Shown: in pieces, positions 27,901 to 36,751 of the stretch
Layout of the letters: every line of letters starts with the position of its first letter
Position numbering within the stretch: position 1 is the stretch's first letter
Origin: Pseudomonas taeanensis MS-3
Lineage (GTDB): Bacteria > Pseudomonadota > Gammaproteobacteria > Pseudomonadales > Pseudomonadaceae
DNA length: 64,000 bases
Assembly (NCBI RefSeq): GCF_000498575.2
Contig: NZ_AWSQ01000001.1
Location: 281,048-345,047, forward strand
Direction: 5' to 3'
Notes under the pieces: model-generated
The model's database searches: none
The model's input: the letters and a program-made list of their open reading frames with translations, nothing else
What the model was told of the DNA's origin: nothing
Translations under genes and position numbers: made by a program

Positions 27901-28042
27901 CCTGACCGTTCAACCCTCCCGAGCGACCATAAGACGGGGCGCCGGTGGTGGCCAATTGACACAGACACTGCTGACCGCATAATTTCGCGCCGTGGCCAAC
28001 GGCAAGACGCCCTCTGGCCGCGCTAGCGAGAGGATTGGCAGA

Positions 28043-30025
28043 ATGAGCATGGAACGTCTCAGTCAACAGGTCGATGCCTACGTCGGTTGGAAGCGCGAGC
28101 TGATGCGCGAGATCACCCGCTATCGCAGCTGGCTGGTGAACAACCGACTCAGCTCCGACGCGGTCGACGCCAAACTCGAACGCGCCCTGCGCCTGCTACG
28201 CACGGATCACATCACCCTGGCCTTCGTCGGCGAGTTCTCGCGCGGCAAGACCGAGCTGATCAACAGCCTGTTTTTCTCCGAGTACGGTCAGCGCATGCTG
28301 CCCTCGCAAGCCGGCCGTACCACCATGTGCCCCACCGAGCTGTACTTCGACCCGCGCTCGGAGCGCTCCTATATTCGCCTGCTGCCAATCGAGACCCGCC
28401 TGGCCGAGGCCAGCGTCGCGCAGTTCAAGCGTATTCCGGGGCACTGGGTGAACATCCCGCTGGACCCAAGCGATCCGGACAACTTGATCCAGGCGTTCAC
28501 CCAGGTGGCGAAGACCAAGCCCATGCCGGTGGAACAGGCGATCCAGTTGGGCTTTCATCCCGACATGCTGGAGCGCACTGGCAAACCTGGCCAGGTACTG
28601 GTCCCGGCCTGGCGGCATGCCATGATCAACTTCGACCACCCGCTGCTGCGCCAGGGCCTGCGCATTCTCGACACCCCGGGTCTGAATGCCCTGGGCAGTG
28701 AACCGGAACTGACCTTGTCGATGCTACCCAGCGCCCAGGCGATCCTGTTTCTGCTGTCGGTCGACACCGGCGTCACCGCCAGCGACATGGAAATCTGGCA
28801 ACAGCACATTCGCCAGCTCGACGAAGACACCCAGACCAGCCTGTTCGCAGTCCTCAACAAGATCGACATGCTGTGGGACGATCTGGCCGGCGAGGCCTTC
28901 GTGCAAAACGCCATCGCCCAGATCCAGCACCTGACCGCCAGACAGCTCGGCATCAAGCCCGAGGACGTGCTGCCGCTATCGGCCAAACAGGCCCTGCTGG
29001 CCAAAGTGCGCAAAGACCCGGCGCTGCTCGCCCGCAGCCAGATGGGCAACCTGGAGAACCTGCTGTGCGAGCGCATCGTCGCGCAGAAGGAGCGCCTGAT
29101 CGAAGATCGCGTAGTGCGTCAGGTACTGGCGCTGCTGCAAAACAGCCAACACGCGCTCAACCTGCGCCTGGAGAAGGTCAACGAGCAGCATGCCCTGCTC
29201 AGCAACCACCAGCAGGACAATGGTCAGCTGCTGTTCGAGCTGACCGCCAAGACCAAGGAAGACCACGGCCGGCACCACAGACGCCTGCTCAGCCTGAAAA
29301 CCAACCAGCGCCTACTCAAGCGTCAAGGCGAGTTGTTACGCATCGCCGCCAGGCCCGAGTGCCTCGACGTGCACCTGCTCACGGTGCGCAAGAACCTCAC
29401 CGGCAGCTGGACCACCCTCGGCATCAACCAGGCCATCCTGCAGTTCTTCCGCGCGGTGGAAAACGACCTGGACAACCTGCAGCACGACGCCGAGATGGCC
29501 AACAAGATGGTCGCCGCCATCTACCAGCGGCACAACCAGGAGAACCCGCTGCATGGCGTCGATGCGCCGCAATTCGAGGTCAGTCGCTACCTGCGTGAGC
29601 TCAAGCAGCAGCAGAGCAAGGCCGATCAATTTCGCCTGCAGCTGAAAACCCTGCTTACCGAACAGCGCAGCCTGACCCGACGCTTCTTCGCCACGCTGGT
29701 GCAGGAAGTTATCGGCCTGCACCAGCGCTTGCGCCAGGACATCGAGCAATGGGCCAGCGATGCCCTGATGCCGCTGATGCAGCACAGCCTGGAACACAAG
29801 CAAATGCTCGAAACCCACATGCTGCGGCTCAAGGCCCTGGCCCAGGAAACCCAGCAGGCCCGCCAGCGCAGCCAGTACCTGGCCCACTACCGCGACGAGC
29901 TGAGCCAGCAACTGACCCAGGCCGGCGAGATGCTCCGCGTCCTGCGCCGTCCGGCGCCGATCCAGCGTCAGGCCAAGGTAGTCAGCCTGCCTGGCGTTGG
30001 CCGTTCGCACCGCTCCGGCGAATAA
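28043..30025 (+). CDS. Dynamin-like GTPase
   Basis: This is a 660-residue protein. The N-terminal GTPase domain carries G1 GEFSRGKTEL near residue 70, a G2-like threonine pair in GRTTMCPTE, G3 DTPG near residue 212 and G4 LNKID near residue 272. The remainder is predominantly helical with long Leu/Gln-rich coiled-coil stretches (about residues 365-410 and 520-630), as in bacterial dynamin-like proteins that remodel membranes. A start 51 nt upstream exists; the chosen ATG has an AGGA ribosome site. It lies between the yggU remnant and metX. No function is established; membrane fission or stress protection is an inference from fold only. Confidence 0.8.
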   Translation: MSMERLSQQVDAYVGWKRELMREITRYRSWLVNNRLSSDAVDAKLERALRLLRTDHITLAFVGEFSRGKTELINSLFFSEYGQRMLPSQAGRTTMCPTELYFDPRSERSYIRLLPIETRLAEASVAQFKRIPGHWVNIPLDPSDPDNLIQAFTQVAKTKPMPVEQAIQLGFHPDMLERTGKPGQVLVPAWRHAMINFDHPLLRQGLRILDTPGLNALGSEPELTLSMLPSAQAILFLLSVDTGVTASDMEIWQQHIRQLDEDTQTSLFAVLNKIDMLWDDLAGEAFVQNAIAQIQHLTARQLGIKPEDVLPLSAKQALLAKVRKDPALLARSQMGNLENLLCERIVAQKERLIEDRVVRQVLALLQNSQHALNLRLEKVNEQHALLSNHQQDNGQLLFELTAKTKEDHGRHHRRLLSLKTNQRLLKRQGELLRIAARPECLDVHLLTVRKNLTGSWTTLGINQAILQFFRAVENDLDNLQHDAEMANKMVAAIYQRHNQENPLHGVDAPQFEVSRYLRELKQQQSKADQFRLQLKTLLTEQRSLTRRFFATLVQEVIGLHQRLRQDIEQWASDALMPLMQHSLEHKQMLETHMLRLKALAQETQQARQRSQYLAHYRDELSQQLTQAGEMLRVLRRPAPIQRQAKVVSLPGVGRSHRSGE

Positions 30026-30047
30026 TCGCTCGTCGCCCCCCGCTCCC

Positions 30048-30085
30048 GCCGCCCCGCGCGCTTGCTGCCTGGGGCGGCGCTCTTT
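30048..30085 (+). terminator. Possible weak terminator after the dynamin-like gene
   Basis: Eight-base GC arms (GCCGCCCC at 30048-30055, GGGGCGGC at 30071-30078) enclose a 15-nt loop and are followed by a short CTCTTT. The T run is poor, so termination would be partial. The metX promoter should lie just after it. Confidence 0.35.
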
Positions 30086-30120
30086 AGACTGCGGCTCTTT
30101 CTTTTTCGCGAGCTGGGACA

Positions 30121-31260
30121 ATGCCGACTGCTTTTCCCCCGGACTCTGTTGGCCTGGTGACGCCCCAGGTGCTGCACTTCGCCGAACCGCTGGCGCTTGC
30201 CTGCGGGCGCAGCCTGGCCGACTACCAACTGATCTACGAGACCTATGGCGAGCTGAATGCCGCGCGCAGCAATGCTGTGCTGATCTGCCATGCGCTGTCC
30301 GGCCATCATCATGCCGCTGGCTACCACAGCCCGGATGATCGCAAACCCGGCTGGTGGGACAGCTGCATCGGCCCCGGCAAGCCGATCGACACCAACAAGT
30401 TCTTCGTCGTCAGCCTGAACAACCTCGGCGGTTGCAATGGTTCGACCGGCCCCAGCAGCCTCAACCCGGCCACCGGCAAACCCTTCGGCGCGGACTTTCC
30501 GGTGATGACCGTGGAAGACTGGGTGCACAGCCAGGCGCGCCTGGCCGATGTGCTCGGCATCGCGCAATGGGCCGCGGTGGTCGGCGGCAGCCTCGGCGGC
30601 ATGCAGGCCATGCAGTGGACCATCAGCTACCCCGAGCGCATCCGCCACTGCCTGGCGATCGCCTCGGCGCCGAAGCTATCGGCGCAGAACATCGCCTTCA
30701 ACGAGGTGGCGCGCCAAGCCATCCTCACCGACCCGGAGTTCCACGGCGGGCACTTCCAGGAACAGGGGGTGATCCCCAAGCGCGGCCTGATGCTGGCGCG
30801 CATGGTCGGCCACATCACCTACCTGTCGGACGACGCCATGGGCGAGAAATTCGGCCGTGGGCTGAAGAGCGAGAAGCTCAATTACGACTTTCACAGCGTC
30901 GAGTTCCAGGTCGAGAGCTACCTGCGCTATCAGGGTGAAGAGTTTTCCGGGCGTTTCGACGCCAACACCTACCTGCTGATGACCAAGGCGCTGGACTACT
31001 TCGACCCGGCTGCAGCCAACGATGGCGACCTGGCCAAGACCCTGGCCAAGGCCAGCGCGGACTTCTGCGTGATCTCCTTCACCACCGACTGGCGCTTCTC
31101 GCCGCTGCGCTCGCGGGAAATCGTCGACGCCCTGAGCGCCGCACGCAAGAACGTCTGCTACCTGGAAATCGACGCACCGCAAGGTCACGACGCCTTCCTG
31201 ATGCCAATCCCACGCTACTTGCAGGCATTTAGCAGCTATATGAACCGCATTGCAGTATGA
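30121..31260 (+). CDS. metX: Homoserine O-acyltransferase MetX
   Basis: The 379-residue alpha/beta-hydrolase-fold enzyme acylates homoserine at the entry to methionine synthesis. The nucleophile serine is in [14 protein letters not shown] near residue 160, the acid in [11 protein letters not shown] and the histidine in [10 protein letters not shown] near residue 353. The conserved block [17 protein letters not shown] is also intact. In Pseudomonas the MetX type with a MetW partner uses succinyl-CoA; acyl specificity is inferred, not read from sequence. metW follows immediately (7-nt gap). Confidence 0.95.
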   Translation: MPTAFPPDSVGLVTPQVLHFAEPLALACGRSLADYQLIYETYGELNAARSNAVLICHALSGHHHAAGYHSPDDRKPGWWDSCIGPGKPIDTNKFFVVSLNNLGGCNGSTGPSSLNPATGKPFGADFPVMTVEDWVHSQARLADVLGIAQWAAVVGGSLGGMQAMQWTISYPERIRHCLAIASAPKLSAQNIAFNEVARQAILTDPEFHGGHFQEQGVIPKRGLMLARMVGHITYLSDDAMGEKFGRGLKSEKLNYDFHSVEFQVESYLRYQGEEFSGRFDANTYLLMTKALDYFDPAAANDGDLAKTLAKASADFCVISFTTDWRFSPLRSREIVDALSAARKNVCYLEIDAPQGHDAFLMPIPRYLQAFSSYMNRIAV

Positions 31261-31267
31261 GGCGCCC

Positions 31268-31888
31268 ATGAGAGCCGACCTGGACATCATCCAAGAATGG
31301 ATTCCCGCCGGCAGCCGGGTGCTCGACCTCGGCTGCGGCGATGGCGAGCTGCTCGCCTGGCTGTGCGAACACAAGCAGGTCAGCGGCTACGGCCTGGAAA
31401 TCGACCCGGACAACATCGCCCGCTGCGTCGAAAAGGGCGTCAACGTCATCGAGCAGAACCTCGACAAGGGCCTGAGCAACTTCGCCACTCACAGCTTCGA
31501 CGTGGTGGTGATGACCCAGGCCCTGCAGGCCGTGCACTACCCCGACCGGATTCTTCGCGAGATGCTGCGAGTCGGCAAGACCTGCATCATCACCTTCCCC
31601 AACTTCGGTCACTGGCGCTGCCGCTGGTACCTGGCGAGCAAGGGACGCATGCCGGTTTCCGACTTCCTGCCCTACACCTGGTACAACACGCCGAACATCC
31701 ACTTCTGCACCTTCGAGGACTTCGAGCGCCTGTGCCTGGACCAGAGCGCCACCGTGCTGCAACGTCTGGCAGTGGATCGCGATCACCGCCATGGTTGGGC
31801 CAGCCGGATTTGGCCTAATCTGTTAGGTGAGATAGGTATTTACCGGGTCAGCGGATCCGCAGCCATGGATGCCCAGGCCGCCAGCTGA
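31268..31888 (+). CDS. metW: Methionine biosynthesis protein MetW
   Basis: The 206-residue class I methyltransferase-fold protein has the SAM-type loop RVLDLGCGDGELLAWL near residue 16 and the family segments QALQAVHYPDRIL, ITFPNFGHWRCR and LPYTWYNTPNIHFCTFEDF. It is needed with MetX for homoserine acylation in Pseudomonas; its own methyl acceptor is unknown. The start MRADLDIIQEW follows metX by 7 nt. An in-frame ATG 18 nt upstream would overlap the metX stop and is less likely. Confidence 0.94.
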   Translation: MRADLDIIQEWIPAGSRVLDLGCGDGELLAWLCEHKQVSGYGLEIDPDNIARCVEKGVNVIEQNLDKGLSNFATHSFDVVVMTQALQAVHYPDRILREMLRVGKTCIITFPNFGHWRCRWYLASKGRMPVSDFLPYTWYNTPNIHFCTFEDFERLCLDQSATVLQRLAVDRDHRHGWASRIWPNLLGEIGIYRVSGSAAMDAQAAS

Positions 31889-31928
31889 GCGACCTGTGCC
31901 TTCAGGCCCATATTTTAGGAGAGCCATC

Positions 31929-32348
31929 ATGCGCCGCATCGCTTTACTGTTTATCGCCCTGTGCCTGAGCCTGCCGGCGCTTGCCGAGCGCAAGATGAGC
32001 TTCGGCGACCTGGACGTGCATTACATCGCCTTCAACTCCGGTTTCCTCCAGCCGGACATCGCCGCCGCCACCGGGCTGGTGCGCAGCAAGACCCTCGGCG
32101 TGGTCAATATCGCCGTGCTCAAGGCCGGTCAACCCAGCGACGCCAGCGTCAGCGGCGCGGTGAAGAACCTGCTCGGGCAGAACTACCCACTGACCTTCAA
32201 GCAGGTCAAGGAAGGCGAAGCCATCTACTACCTGGCGCAATTCCCCTTCGAAGACCGCGAGGTGCTGCGCTTCACCATCAATGTCAAAGCCAGCGGCGAC
32301 GTAGACCGCAGCTTCGACTTCAACCAGGAATTCTTCCCCGACGAATGA
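31929..32348 (+). CDS. DUF4426 family exported protein
   Basis: The 139-residue protein has a signal peptide, [19 protein letters not shown], with cleavage expected after ALA near residue 20. The mature part ([29 protein letters not shown]) matches the DUF4426 family found in gamma-proteobacteria between metW and rdgB. Function is unknown; it is probably periplasmic. A TTTTAGGAGAG ribosome site precedes the ATG. Its TGA overlaps the rdgB ATG (ATGA), so the two are co-translated. Confidence 0.85.
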   Translation: MRRIALLFIALCLSLPALAERKMSFGDLDVHYIAFNSGFLQPDIAAATGLVRSKTLGVVNIAVLKAGQPSDASVSGAVKNLLGQNYPLTFKQVKEGEAIYYLAQFPFEDREVLRFTINVKASGDVDRSFDFNQEFFPDE

Positions 32349-32941
32349 AGCCGCTCAGCCAACTCGTACTCGCCAGCCATAACGCCGGCAAACTCAAGGA
32401 ACTCCAGGCCATGCTCGGCGACGCCGTGCGCGTGCGCTCGGTCGCCGAGTTCAGCAGCGTCGAGCCGCAAGAGACCGGCCTCAGCTTCGTCGAAAACGCC
32501 ATCCTCAAGGCCCGCCACGCCGCCCTCGTGTCCGGCCTGCCGGCGCTGGCCGACGACTCCGGTCTGGCGGTGGACTTTCTCGGCGGCGCACCGGGCATCT
32601 ATTCGGCGCGCTATGCCGACGGTCAGGGTGATGCGGCGAACAACGCCAAGCTGCTCGAGGCGCTGAAAGAGGTGCCCGATGAGCAGCGTGGCGCCCAGTT
32701 CGTCTGCGCCCTGGCCCTGCTGCAGCACGCCGACGACCCGCTGCCAATTATCTGCGAAGGCCTCTGGCACGGGCGCATCCTGCATGCCGCGCGGGGCGAA
32801 CAGGGCTTCGGCTACGACCCGCTGTTCTGGGTCGAGGAGCGCCAGTGCTCCAGCGCCGAACTGGCGCCCGCCGAGAAGAACCAACTCAGCCATCGCGCCC
32901 GCGCCATGGCCCAGCTCAAGCAACGACTGGGGCTGGCATGA
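32345..32941 (+). CDS. rdgB: RdgB/HAM1 non-canonical purine NTP pyrophosphatase
   Basis: The 198-residue enzyme hydrolyses dITP, ITP and XTP to keep deaminated purines out of nucleic acids. Landmarks are [14 protein letters not shown] at the start, the catalytic [22 protein letters not shown] block near residue 65, [11 protein letters not shown] and LSHRARAM. It overlaps the preceding gene and hemW by 4 nt each (ATGA), so three genes form a coupled unit. Confidence 0.96.
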   Translation: MKPLSQLVLASHNAGKLKELQAMLGDAVRVRSVAEFSSVEPQETGLSFVENAILKARHAALVSGLPALADDSGLAVDFLGGAPGIYSARYADGQGDAANNAKLLEALKEVPDEQRGAQFVCALALLQHADDPLPIICEGLWHGRILHAARGEQGFGYDPLFWVEERQCSSAELAPAEKNQLSHRARAMAQLKQRLGLA

Positions 32942-34098
32942 CACTGTCCACGGGCGGAAGTTTTCAACTTCCTCCACTCTCGCTGTACATCCATATCCCC
33001 TGGTGCGTGAAGAAGTGCCCCTACTGCGACTTCAACTCCCACGCCGCCGGGCCCACGCTGCCGGAGCAGGAATACGTCGACGCCCTGCTCGCCGATCTCG
33101 ATGAAGACCTGCCGCAGGTGCATGGCCGCCAACTGACCTCGATCTTCTTTGGCGGTGGCACCCCGAGCCTGTTTTCCGCCCAAGCTCTGGGCCGCTTACT
33201 GGCCGGCGTCGAACAACGCGTGCCGTTCGCCGCCGACATCGAGATCACCCTGGAGGCCAACCCCGGCACCTTCGAGCAGGCCAAGTTCGCCGCCTACCGC
33301 GCACTCGGCATCAATCGTCTGTCGATCGGCGTGCAGAGTTTTCAGGCCGACAAGCTCAAGGCCCTCGGGCGCATCCACGACGGTGACGAGGCGATCCGCG
33401 CCGCCGACATGGCGCGCGCCGCCGGCTTCGACAACTTCAACCTGGACCTGATGCACGGCCTGCCCGATCAGTCGATCGACGACGCCCTCGGCGACCTGCG
33501 CATCGCCATCGCCCAGCAGCCGACGCACCTGTCCTGGTACCAGCTGACCCTGGAGCCGAACACGGTATTCTGGAACCAGCCGCCGAGCCTGCCGGAAGAC
33601 GACATCCTCTGGGACATCCAGGAAGCCGGCCAGGCCCTGCTGGCCGAGCACGGCTACGCGCAATACGAGGTGTCCGCCTACGCCCAACCCGGCAAGGCGG
33701 CGCGGCACAACCTCAACTACTGGAGCTTCGGCGACTTCCTCGGCATCGGCGCCGGTGCCCACGCCAAGCTCAGTAGCCCGGACGGAACGATCAAGCGCAG
33801 CTGGAAAACCCGTCTGCCCAAGGACTACCTCGATCCCAGCAAGCGCTTCAGCGCTGGCGAACGGGTACTGGGGCCGGACGAACTGCCCTTCGAGTTTCTG
33901 ATGAACGTGCTGCGCCTCACGGACGGCAGCGCCAGCGAGTTGTTCACTCAGCGCACCGGTTTGCCCCTGAGCCAGTTGGCCGCCGCCCGCACCGAGGCCG
34001 AGCAGCGCGGCCTGCTGCACTGCGACCCGACGCGTCTGACGGCGACCCGCGAAGGCCAGCTGTTTCTCAATGACCTGCTGCAACACTTCCTGCCCTGA
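32938..34098 (+). CDS. hemW: Radical SAM heme chaperone HemW
   Basis: The 386-residue radical SAM protein resembles coproporphyrinogen III oxidase HemN but belongs to the HemW class. The cluster motif is [16 protein letters not shown] near residue 20 (CxxxCxxC, with the extra cysteine pattern of HemW). It also has [10 protein letters not shown] and [15 protein letters not shown], and the C-terminal HemN domain includes [16 protein letters not shown]. HemW inserts heme into target proteins rather than oxidising porphyrinogen. It overlaps rdgB by 4 nt, the order usual in Pseudomonas. Confidence 0.94.
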   Translation: MTLSTGGSFQLPPLSLYIHIPWCVKKCPYCDFNSHAAGPTLPEQEYVDALLADLDEDLPQVHGRQLTSIFFGGGTPSLFSAQALGRLLAGVEQRVPFAADIEITLEANPGTFEQAKFAAYRALGINRLSIGVQSFQADKLKALGRIHDGDEAIRAADMARAAGFDNFNLDLMHGLPDQSIDDALGDLRIAIAQQPTHLSWYQLTLEPNTVFWNQPPSLPEDDILWDIQEAGQALLAEHGYAQYEVSAYAQPGKAARHNLNYWSFGDFLGIGAGAHAKLSSPDGTIKRSWKTRLPKDYLDPSKRFSAGERVLGPDELPFEFLMNVLRLTDGSASELFTQRTGLPLSQLAAARTEAEQRGLLHCDPTRLTATREGQLFLNDLLQHFLP

Positions 34099-34134
34099 CC
34101 GGCAGCCATGCGCCTCTTGCGCTAAGGACTTCAC

Positions 34135-34458
34135 TTGGACCTGCTACTCGACCTGATCGCCACCCTGTCTCGCTGGAGCCGTAGCCACCTGTACGACATT
34201 TCCCTGGCTATCATGGCCACCTTGCTGGTGCTGTTCGGCCCCGGCATCAATGCCTGGGTGCAACGCAGCATCGGCGGCCTCAACTTCTTCCTGCGCACCC
34301 TGCTGTTCGTGCTGCTCTGCGCGGTCGGCTACGGCCTGGCGATGATCTTCCTCACGCCCTGGCTGGCCCAGGGCCTCGGCCACTTCAACAACTACACCCT
34401 GGCGCCGGTGCTGCTGCTGTCGTTCTTCCTGATCGGCATCTTGGCGGACCGCAACTAG
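34135..34458 (+). CDS. DUF3392 family membrane protein
   Basis: The 107-residue protein has three strong membrane helices (about residues 22-40, 50-75 and 85-103) and a short RN C-terminus. It matches the DUF3392 family, of unknown function. The start codon is TTG at 34135; no in-frame ATG lies near it. It follows hemW by 36 nt. Its last ~60 nt are duplicated twice downstream (34735-34800 and 36220-36262), each copy attached to the same repeat element, so this gene was the source of a partial duplication. Confidence 0.8.
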   Translation: MDLLLDLIATLSRWSRSHLYDISLAIMATLLVLFGPGINAWVQRSIGGLNFFLRTLLFVLLCAVGYGLAMIFLTPWLAQGLGHFNNYTLAPVLLLSFFLIGILADRN

Positions 34459-34468
34459 CAGGTAGCAG

Positions 34469-34535
34469 GTAGCCTGGATGCAATCCGGGGCTGATCGGCG
34501 AACACCTGATCGAATCCCCGGATGCCATCCGGGCC
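34469..34535. repeat. Inverted-repeat element (GTAGCC...GGATGCAATCCGGGG type), copy 1
   Basis: Arms related to GTAGCCCGGATGCAATCCGGGG and CCCCGGATTGCATCCGGGC face each other around a short centre. This copy is the most diverged of three (others at 34799-34866 and 36265-36332). It starts 10 nt after the DUF3392 stop. Such paired palindromes are common intergenic REP-like units in Pseudomonas. Confidence 0.8.
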
Positions 34536-34551
34536 TCGATTCTCTCCCCGC

Positions 34552-34629
34552 GTAGGAGCCAGCTTGCTGGCGATCCGGCGCCGGTCGTCACGCACAGCCA
34601 CCCAGCATCGCCAGCAAGCTGGCTCCTAC
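34552..34629. repeat. REP/BIME pair (GTAGGAGCCAGCTTGCTGGCGAT type)
   Basis: GTAGGAGCCAGCTTGCTGGC at 34552 and its inverse, ending GGCTCCTAC at 34629, form two head-to-head REP sequences about 30 nt apart. This is the widespread Pseudomonas REP sequence mobilised by RAYT-type transposases; no such transposase is present in the window. Confidence 0.9.
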
Positions 34630-34734
34630 AGGCCGGGTTCAGGCCACGACGGCTACAGACGCCGGCGCTCTTCGCAACGGTATTGCACGACGCCCAGCGG
34701 AATGCGCCCTCGATGGCCGCGCGGATCTGCTCGA
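34630..34734. other. Non-coding spacer between REP pair and duplicated DUF3392 tail
   Basis: The interval 34459-34870 has no convincing gene. Apart from the three repeat units listed separately, this 105-nt part shows neither a ribosome site nor a protein I recognise. Short frames crossing it read arginine- and alanine-rich sequence typical of GC-rich non-coding DNA. Confidence 0.6.
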
Positions 34735-34866
34735 CCTGGCGCCGGCGCTGCTGCTGTCATTCTTTCTGATTGGCATATTGGCGGGCCGCCACCAGACGGT
34801 AGCCCGGATGCAATCCGCGGCCGATCTGAACCTGTGCCACGAATCCCCGGATTGCATCCGGGCTAC
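34735..34866 (+). repeat. Duplicated DUF3392 3' end fused to repeat element, copy 2
   Basis: From 34735 the sequence repeats the end of the DUF3392 gene (CTGGCGCCGGCGCTGCTGCT, translating LAPALLLSFFLIGILAGR, against LAPVLLLSFFLIGILADR in the gene). It runs straight into the inverted-repeat unit at 34799-34866. The stop codon is lost in this copy. It lies next to the zapE-like gene's 3' end. The unit recurs at 36220-36332 on the other side of that gene in the same orientation. Confidence 0.85.
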
Positions 34867-34870
34867 GTGC

Positions 34871-35998
34871 TCACGCCTCGGCGAAGCGCTGCAACTGCAT
34901 CTCGCGCAGGCGGCTGAGGGTGCGGCGAAACGGAAAGGCCAGATAACCCTGGGTATACAGTTCATCCAGCGGCACCTGCGCCTCCAGATACAGCGGTACG
35001 CGGCGGTCGTAGCACTCATCGACCAGGGCGATAAAGCGCCGCACGCTGTCGTCGTGCACCGACAACTCGGGTAACTCGCGGTCGCCGGCCTGTACCCGCT
35101 CGACGCCATCCTCGGTGCCACGGGCTATCTTCGCGGCGCGCTGCTGCGCACTGAGGTTGGGCACCTCGCTCAATACAATGGCCGAGTAACGATCGCACAG
35201 ACCAATGAAATCCAGGGCCGACAGCGGCTGCTCGCACAACTCGGCGTAGCGACACCAGAGCGCCGTCGTGCTGCGTCGCACCACGCTGATCGCCCGGTGC
35301 CCCAGGGTTATCTGCTCGGTCGAGGCTGGCTGGCCTGGCGTCAATTGTTCGAACAGCTCACTCAGGCCACTCGGCTGCTCTGGATGCGCCACCCAGTAGC
35401 GCGGCTGCGCGGCGCCCGGATGCAGGCGATGGTCCTGGCCGCCATCGATACCCAGCACCTGCATGTGCTGCTCGATCGCCGTGACCGCCGGCAAGAAGCG
35501 CTCGCGGTTGAAGCCCTCGGCATACAGCTGCTGCGGCGGCTGGTTGGAAGTGGCGACCAGCACCACTCCGGCCTCGAACATCGCCTGCAGCAAAGGCCCG
35601 ACAATCATCGCATCGCCGATGTCATTGACGAACAACTCGTCGAAACACAGCACCCGCACCTCTTCGCTCAACTCGCGCGCCAGCACCTGCAAAGGGGCGG
35701 GCGTGCCGGTCAGCTGAAACAGGCGCCGATGCACCCAGCTCATAAAGTGATGAAAGTGTTGGCGTCGCGCCGGCACTCGCAGGCTGCGGTGAAACTGATC
35801 CATCAGCCAGGTCTTGCCGCGCCCCACCGGCCCCCAGAGATACACCCCGGTCAGTGGTTGCCCGGCGCTGTCAGGCTGATGCAGGGCCTGCTGGCAGTCT
35901 TCCAGCAACTGCGCGGCCCGCCACTGCGCCTGATCCGACTCGAAGCCCTGCTGCTCGATGGCATGCCTATAGGCCGCCAGGGGTGACGCCAGATCCAT
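34871..35998 (-). CDS. zapE: ZapE/AFG1-like AAA+ ATPase
   Basis: The 375-residue P-loop ATPase has Walker A GPVGRGKTWLMDQFH near residue 51, Walker B VRVLCFDELFVNDIGDAM near residue 112, and sensor segment VLVATSNQPPQQLY. It belongs to the AFG1/ZapE family; E. coli ZapE modulates the FtsZ ring, while mitochondrial AFG1 acts in protein quality control. Which role applies here is unknown. The gene is on the opposite strand to its neighbours and is bracketed by direct repeats at 34735-34866 and 36220-36332, so it may have been placed or exchanged here by recombination. A second family member may exist elsewhere. Confidence 0.85.
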   Translation of the reverse strand: MDLASPLAAYRHAIEQQGFESDQAQWRAAQLLEDCQQALHQPDSAGQPLTGVYLWGPVGRGKTWLMDQFHRSLRVPARRQHFHHFMSWVHRRLFQLTGTPAPLQVLARELSEEVRVLCFDELFVNDIGDAMIVGPLLQAMFEAGVVLVATSNQPPQQLYAEGFNRERFLPAVTAIEQHMQVLGIDGGQDHRLHPGAAQPRYWVAHPEQPSGLSELFEQLTPGQPASTEQITLGHRAISVVRRSTTALWCRYAELCEQPLSALDFIGLCDRYSAIVLSEVPNLSAQQRAAKIARGTEDGVERVQAGDRELPELSVHDDSVRRFIALVDECYDRRVPLYLEAQVPLDELYTQGYLAFPFRRTLSRLREMQLQRFAEA

Positions 35999-36120
35999 AC
36001 AACTACCGTTCGCTTAACCCAGCCCGTAATGGCGGCGGCTATTTTACAGGGTCATAGCTGGCGTGCGGAATCACGGCGACGACCGCCCTAGCTATAGAGA
36101 CGCGGCCAATCGCAGAGACT

Positions 36121-36145
36121 GGTGGACAAGCAAGCGTTGTCCACC
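36121..36145. repeat. Short palindromic repeat GGTGGACAA...TTGTCCACC
   Basis: A 25-nt near-perfect palindrome with arms GGTGGACAA and TTGTCCACC lies 120 nt upstream of the zapE-like start. A related unit is 26 nt further on at 36171-36197. The two differ in the stem but keep GGTGGA and TCCACC, so they belong to one small repeat family. Confidence 0.75.
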
Positions 36146-36170
36146 AAACACAACCCCCGAGTGCGCGTAG

Positions 36171-36197
36171 GGTGGAAACCGAGAAGCGTTTTCCACC
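36171..36197. repeat. Short palindromic repeat GGTGGAAAC...TTTCCACC
   Basis: This 27-nt hairpin with arms GGTGGAAA and TTTCCACC and centre CCGAGAAGCGT is the companion of the palindrome at 36121-36145. No T run follows, so it is unlikely to be a terminator. The rest of the 36000-36219 interval shows no gene that I can support. Confidence 0.75.
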
Positions 36198-36219
36198 AAA
36201 CCATTCCCAGGCGATCTCG

Positions 36220-36332
36220 CTGTCGTTCTTCCTGATTAGCATATTGGCGGGCCGCCACTAGCCGGTAGCCCGGATGCAATCCGGGGCTGATCTGAACCCG
36301 CGCTACGAATCCCCGGATTGCATCCGGGCTAC
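36220..36332 (+). repeat. Duplicated DUF3392 3' end fused to repeat element, copy 3
   Basis: The segment repeats the final part of the DUF3392 gene (translating LSFFLISILAGRH then a TAG stop) and continues into GTAGCCCGGATGCAATCCGG at 36265 and its inverse ending at 36332. It closely matches copy 2 at 34735-34866 in the same orientation; the zapE-like gene lies between them. The right inverted-repeat end abuts the GFA-family stop codon. Confidence 0.85.
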
Positions 36333-36336
36333 TTGC

Positions 36337-36690
36337 TTAAATAGACGCGCCATCATAAACCTCAAATGGCAGCAAAGATGAGTTGAGCCCTTCAACGCAA
36401 CCGAGATTAATTCGGTAGTACCCTGGCGCGCTCATTGATTGATGAAATGGATAGATTCCACACTTGCTACAGAAATGATGCTTTGCCGCATTGCTGCCAA
36501 ACTCATAAGTCGAAAGAGCACCCGTCGTGGCGGTGATTATCAGCTCATCGGATGCTACAGTGAAAGCACTCATGATGGCTCCTTTGCGCTGACAAATAGA
36601 GCAGTTGCAACGCAAGCCATTCTCGATGACCGGGGCAGAGAATTCGAACTTTATTGCGCCACAATGACAACTTCCTTTCTGTCGAGCCAC
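36337..36690 (-). CDS. GFA family (glutathione-dependent formaldehyde-activating-like) protein
   Basis: The 117-residue zinc-binding protein has the family cysteine pattern: GSCHCGAIKFEF near residue 6, RCNCSICQRKGA near residue 27 and HHFCSKCGIYPFH near residue 71. The family includes formaldehyde-activating enzyme, but most members have no known substrate. The start is GTG at 36690, preceded by an AAGGTG-like ribosome site. Base composition is visibly AT-richer than its neighbours, and it shares strand with the HNH gene upstream, which suggests joint horizontal acquisition. Confidence 0.85.
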   Translation of the reverse strand: MARQKGSCHCGAIKFEFSAPVIENGLRCNCSICQRKGAIMSAFTVASDELIITATTGALSTYEFGSNAAKHHFCSKCGIYPFHQSMSAPGYYRINLGCVEGLNSSLLPFEVYDGASI

Positions 36691-36706
36691 ATAATCACCT
36701 TGGGTA

Positions 36707-36746
36707 ATCTAACGATTAAGCTAAAGGGGCCGCCCCTTTAGCTCTA
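36707..36746 (-). other. 12-bp-arm hairpin with attC-like edge between HNH and GFA genes
   Basis: Perfect arms AGCTAAAGGGGC (36719-36730) and GCCCCTTTAGCT (36732-36743) enclose a one-base loop. Read on the minus strand the stem continues to GCTTAATCGTTAGAT, whose last seven bases fit the integron consensus GTTRRRY. The other edge is poor (TTAGAAC against RYYYAAC). It may be a degenerate attC site, or a simple hairpin terminator for the HNH gene without a T run. Confidence 0.4.
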
Positions 36747-36751
36747 CTGTT

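Noticed and set aside
36719..36743. Considered as a strong rho-independent terminator
   Set aside because: The stem is strong, but no T run follows on either strand and the loop is one base, so I kept it only as a hairpin of uncertain role.
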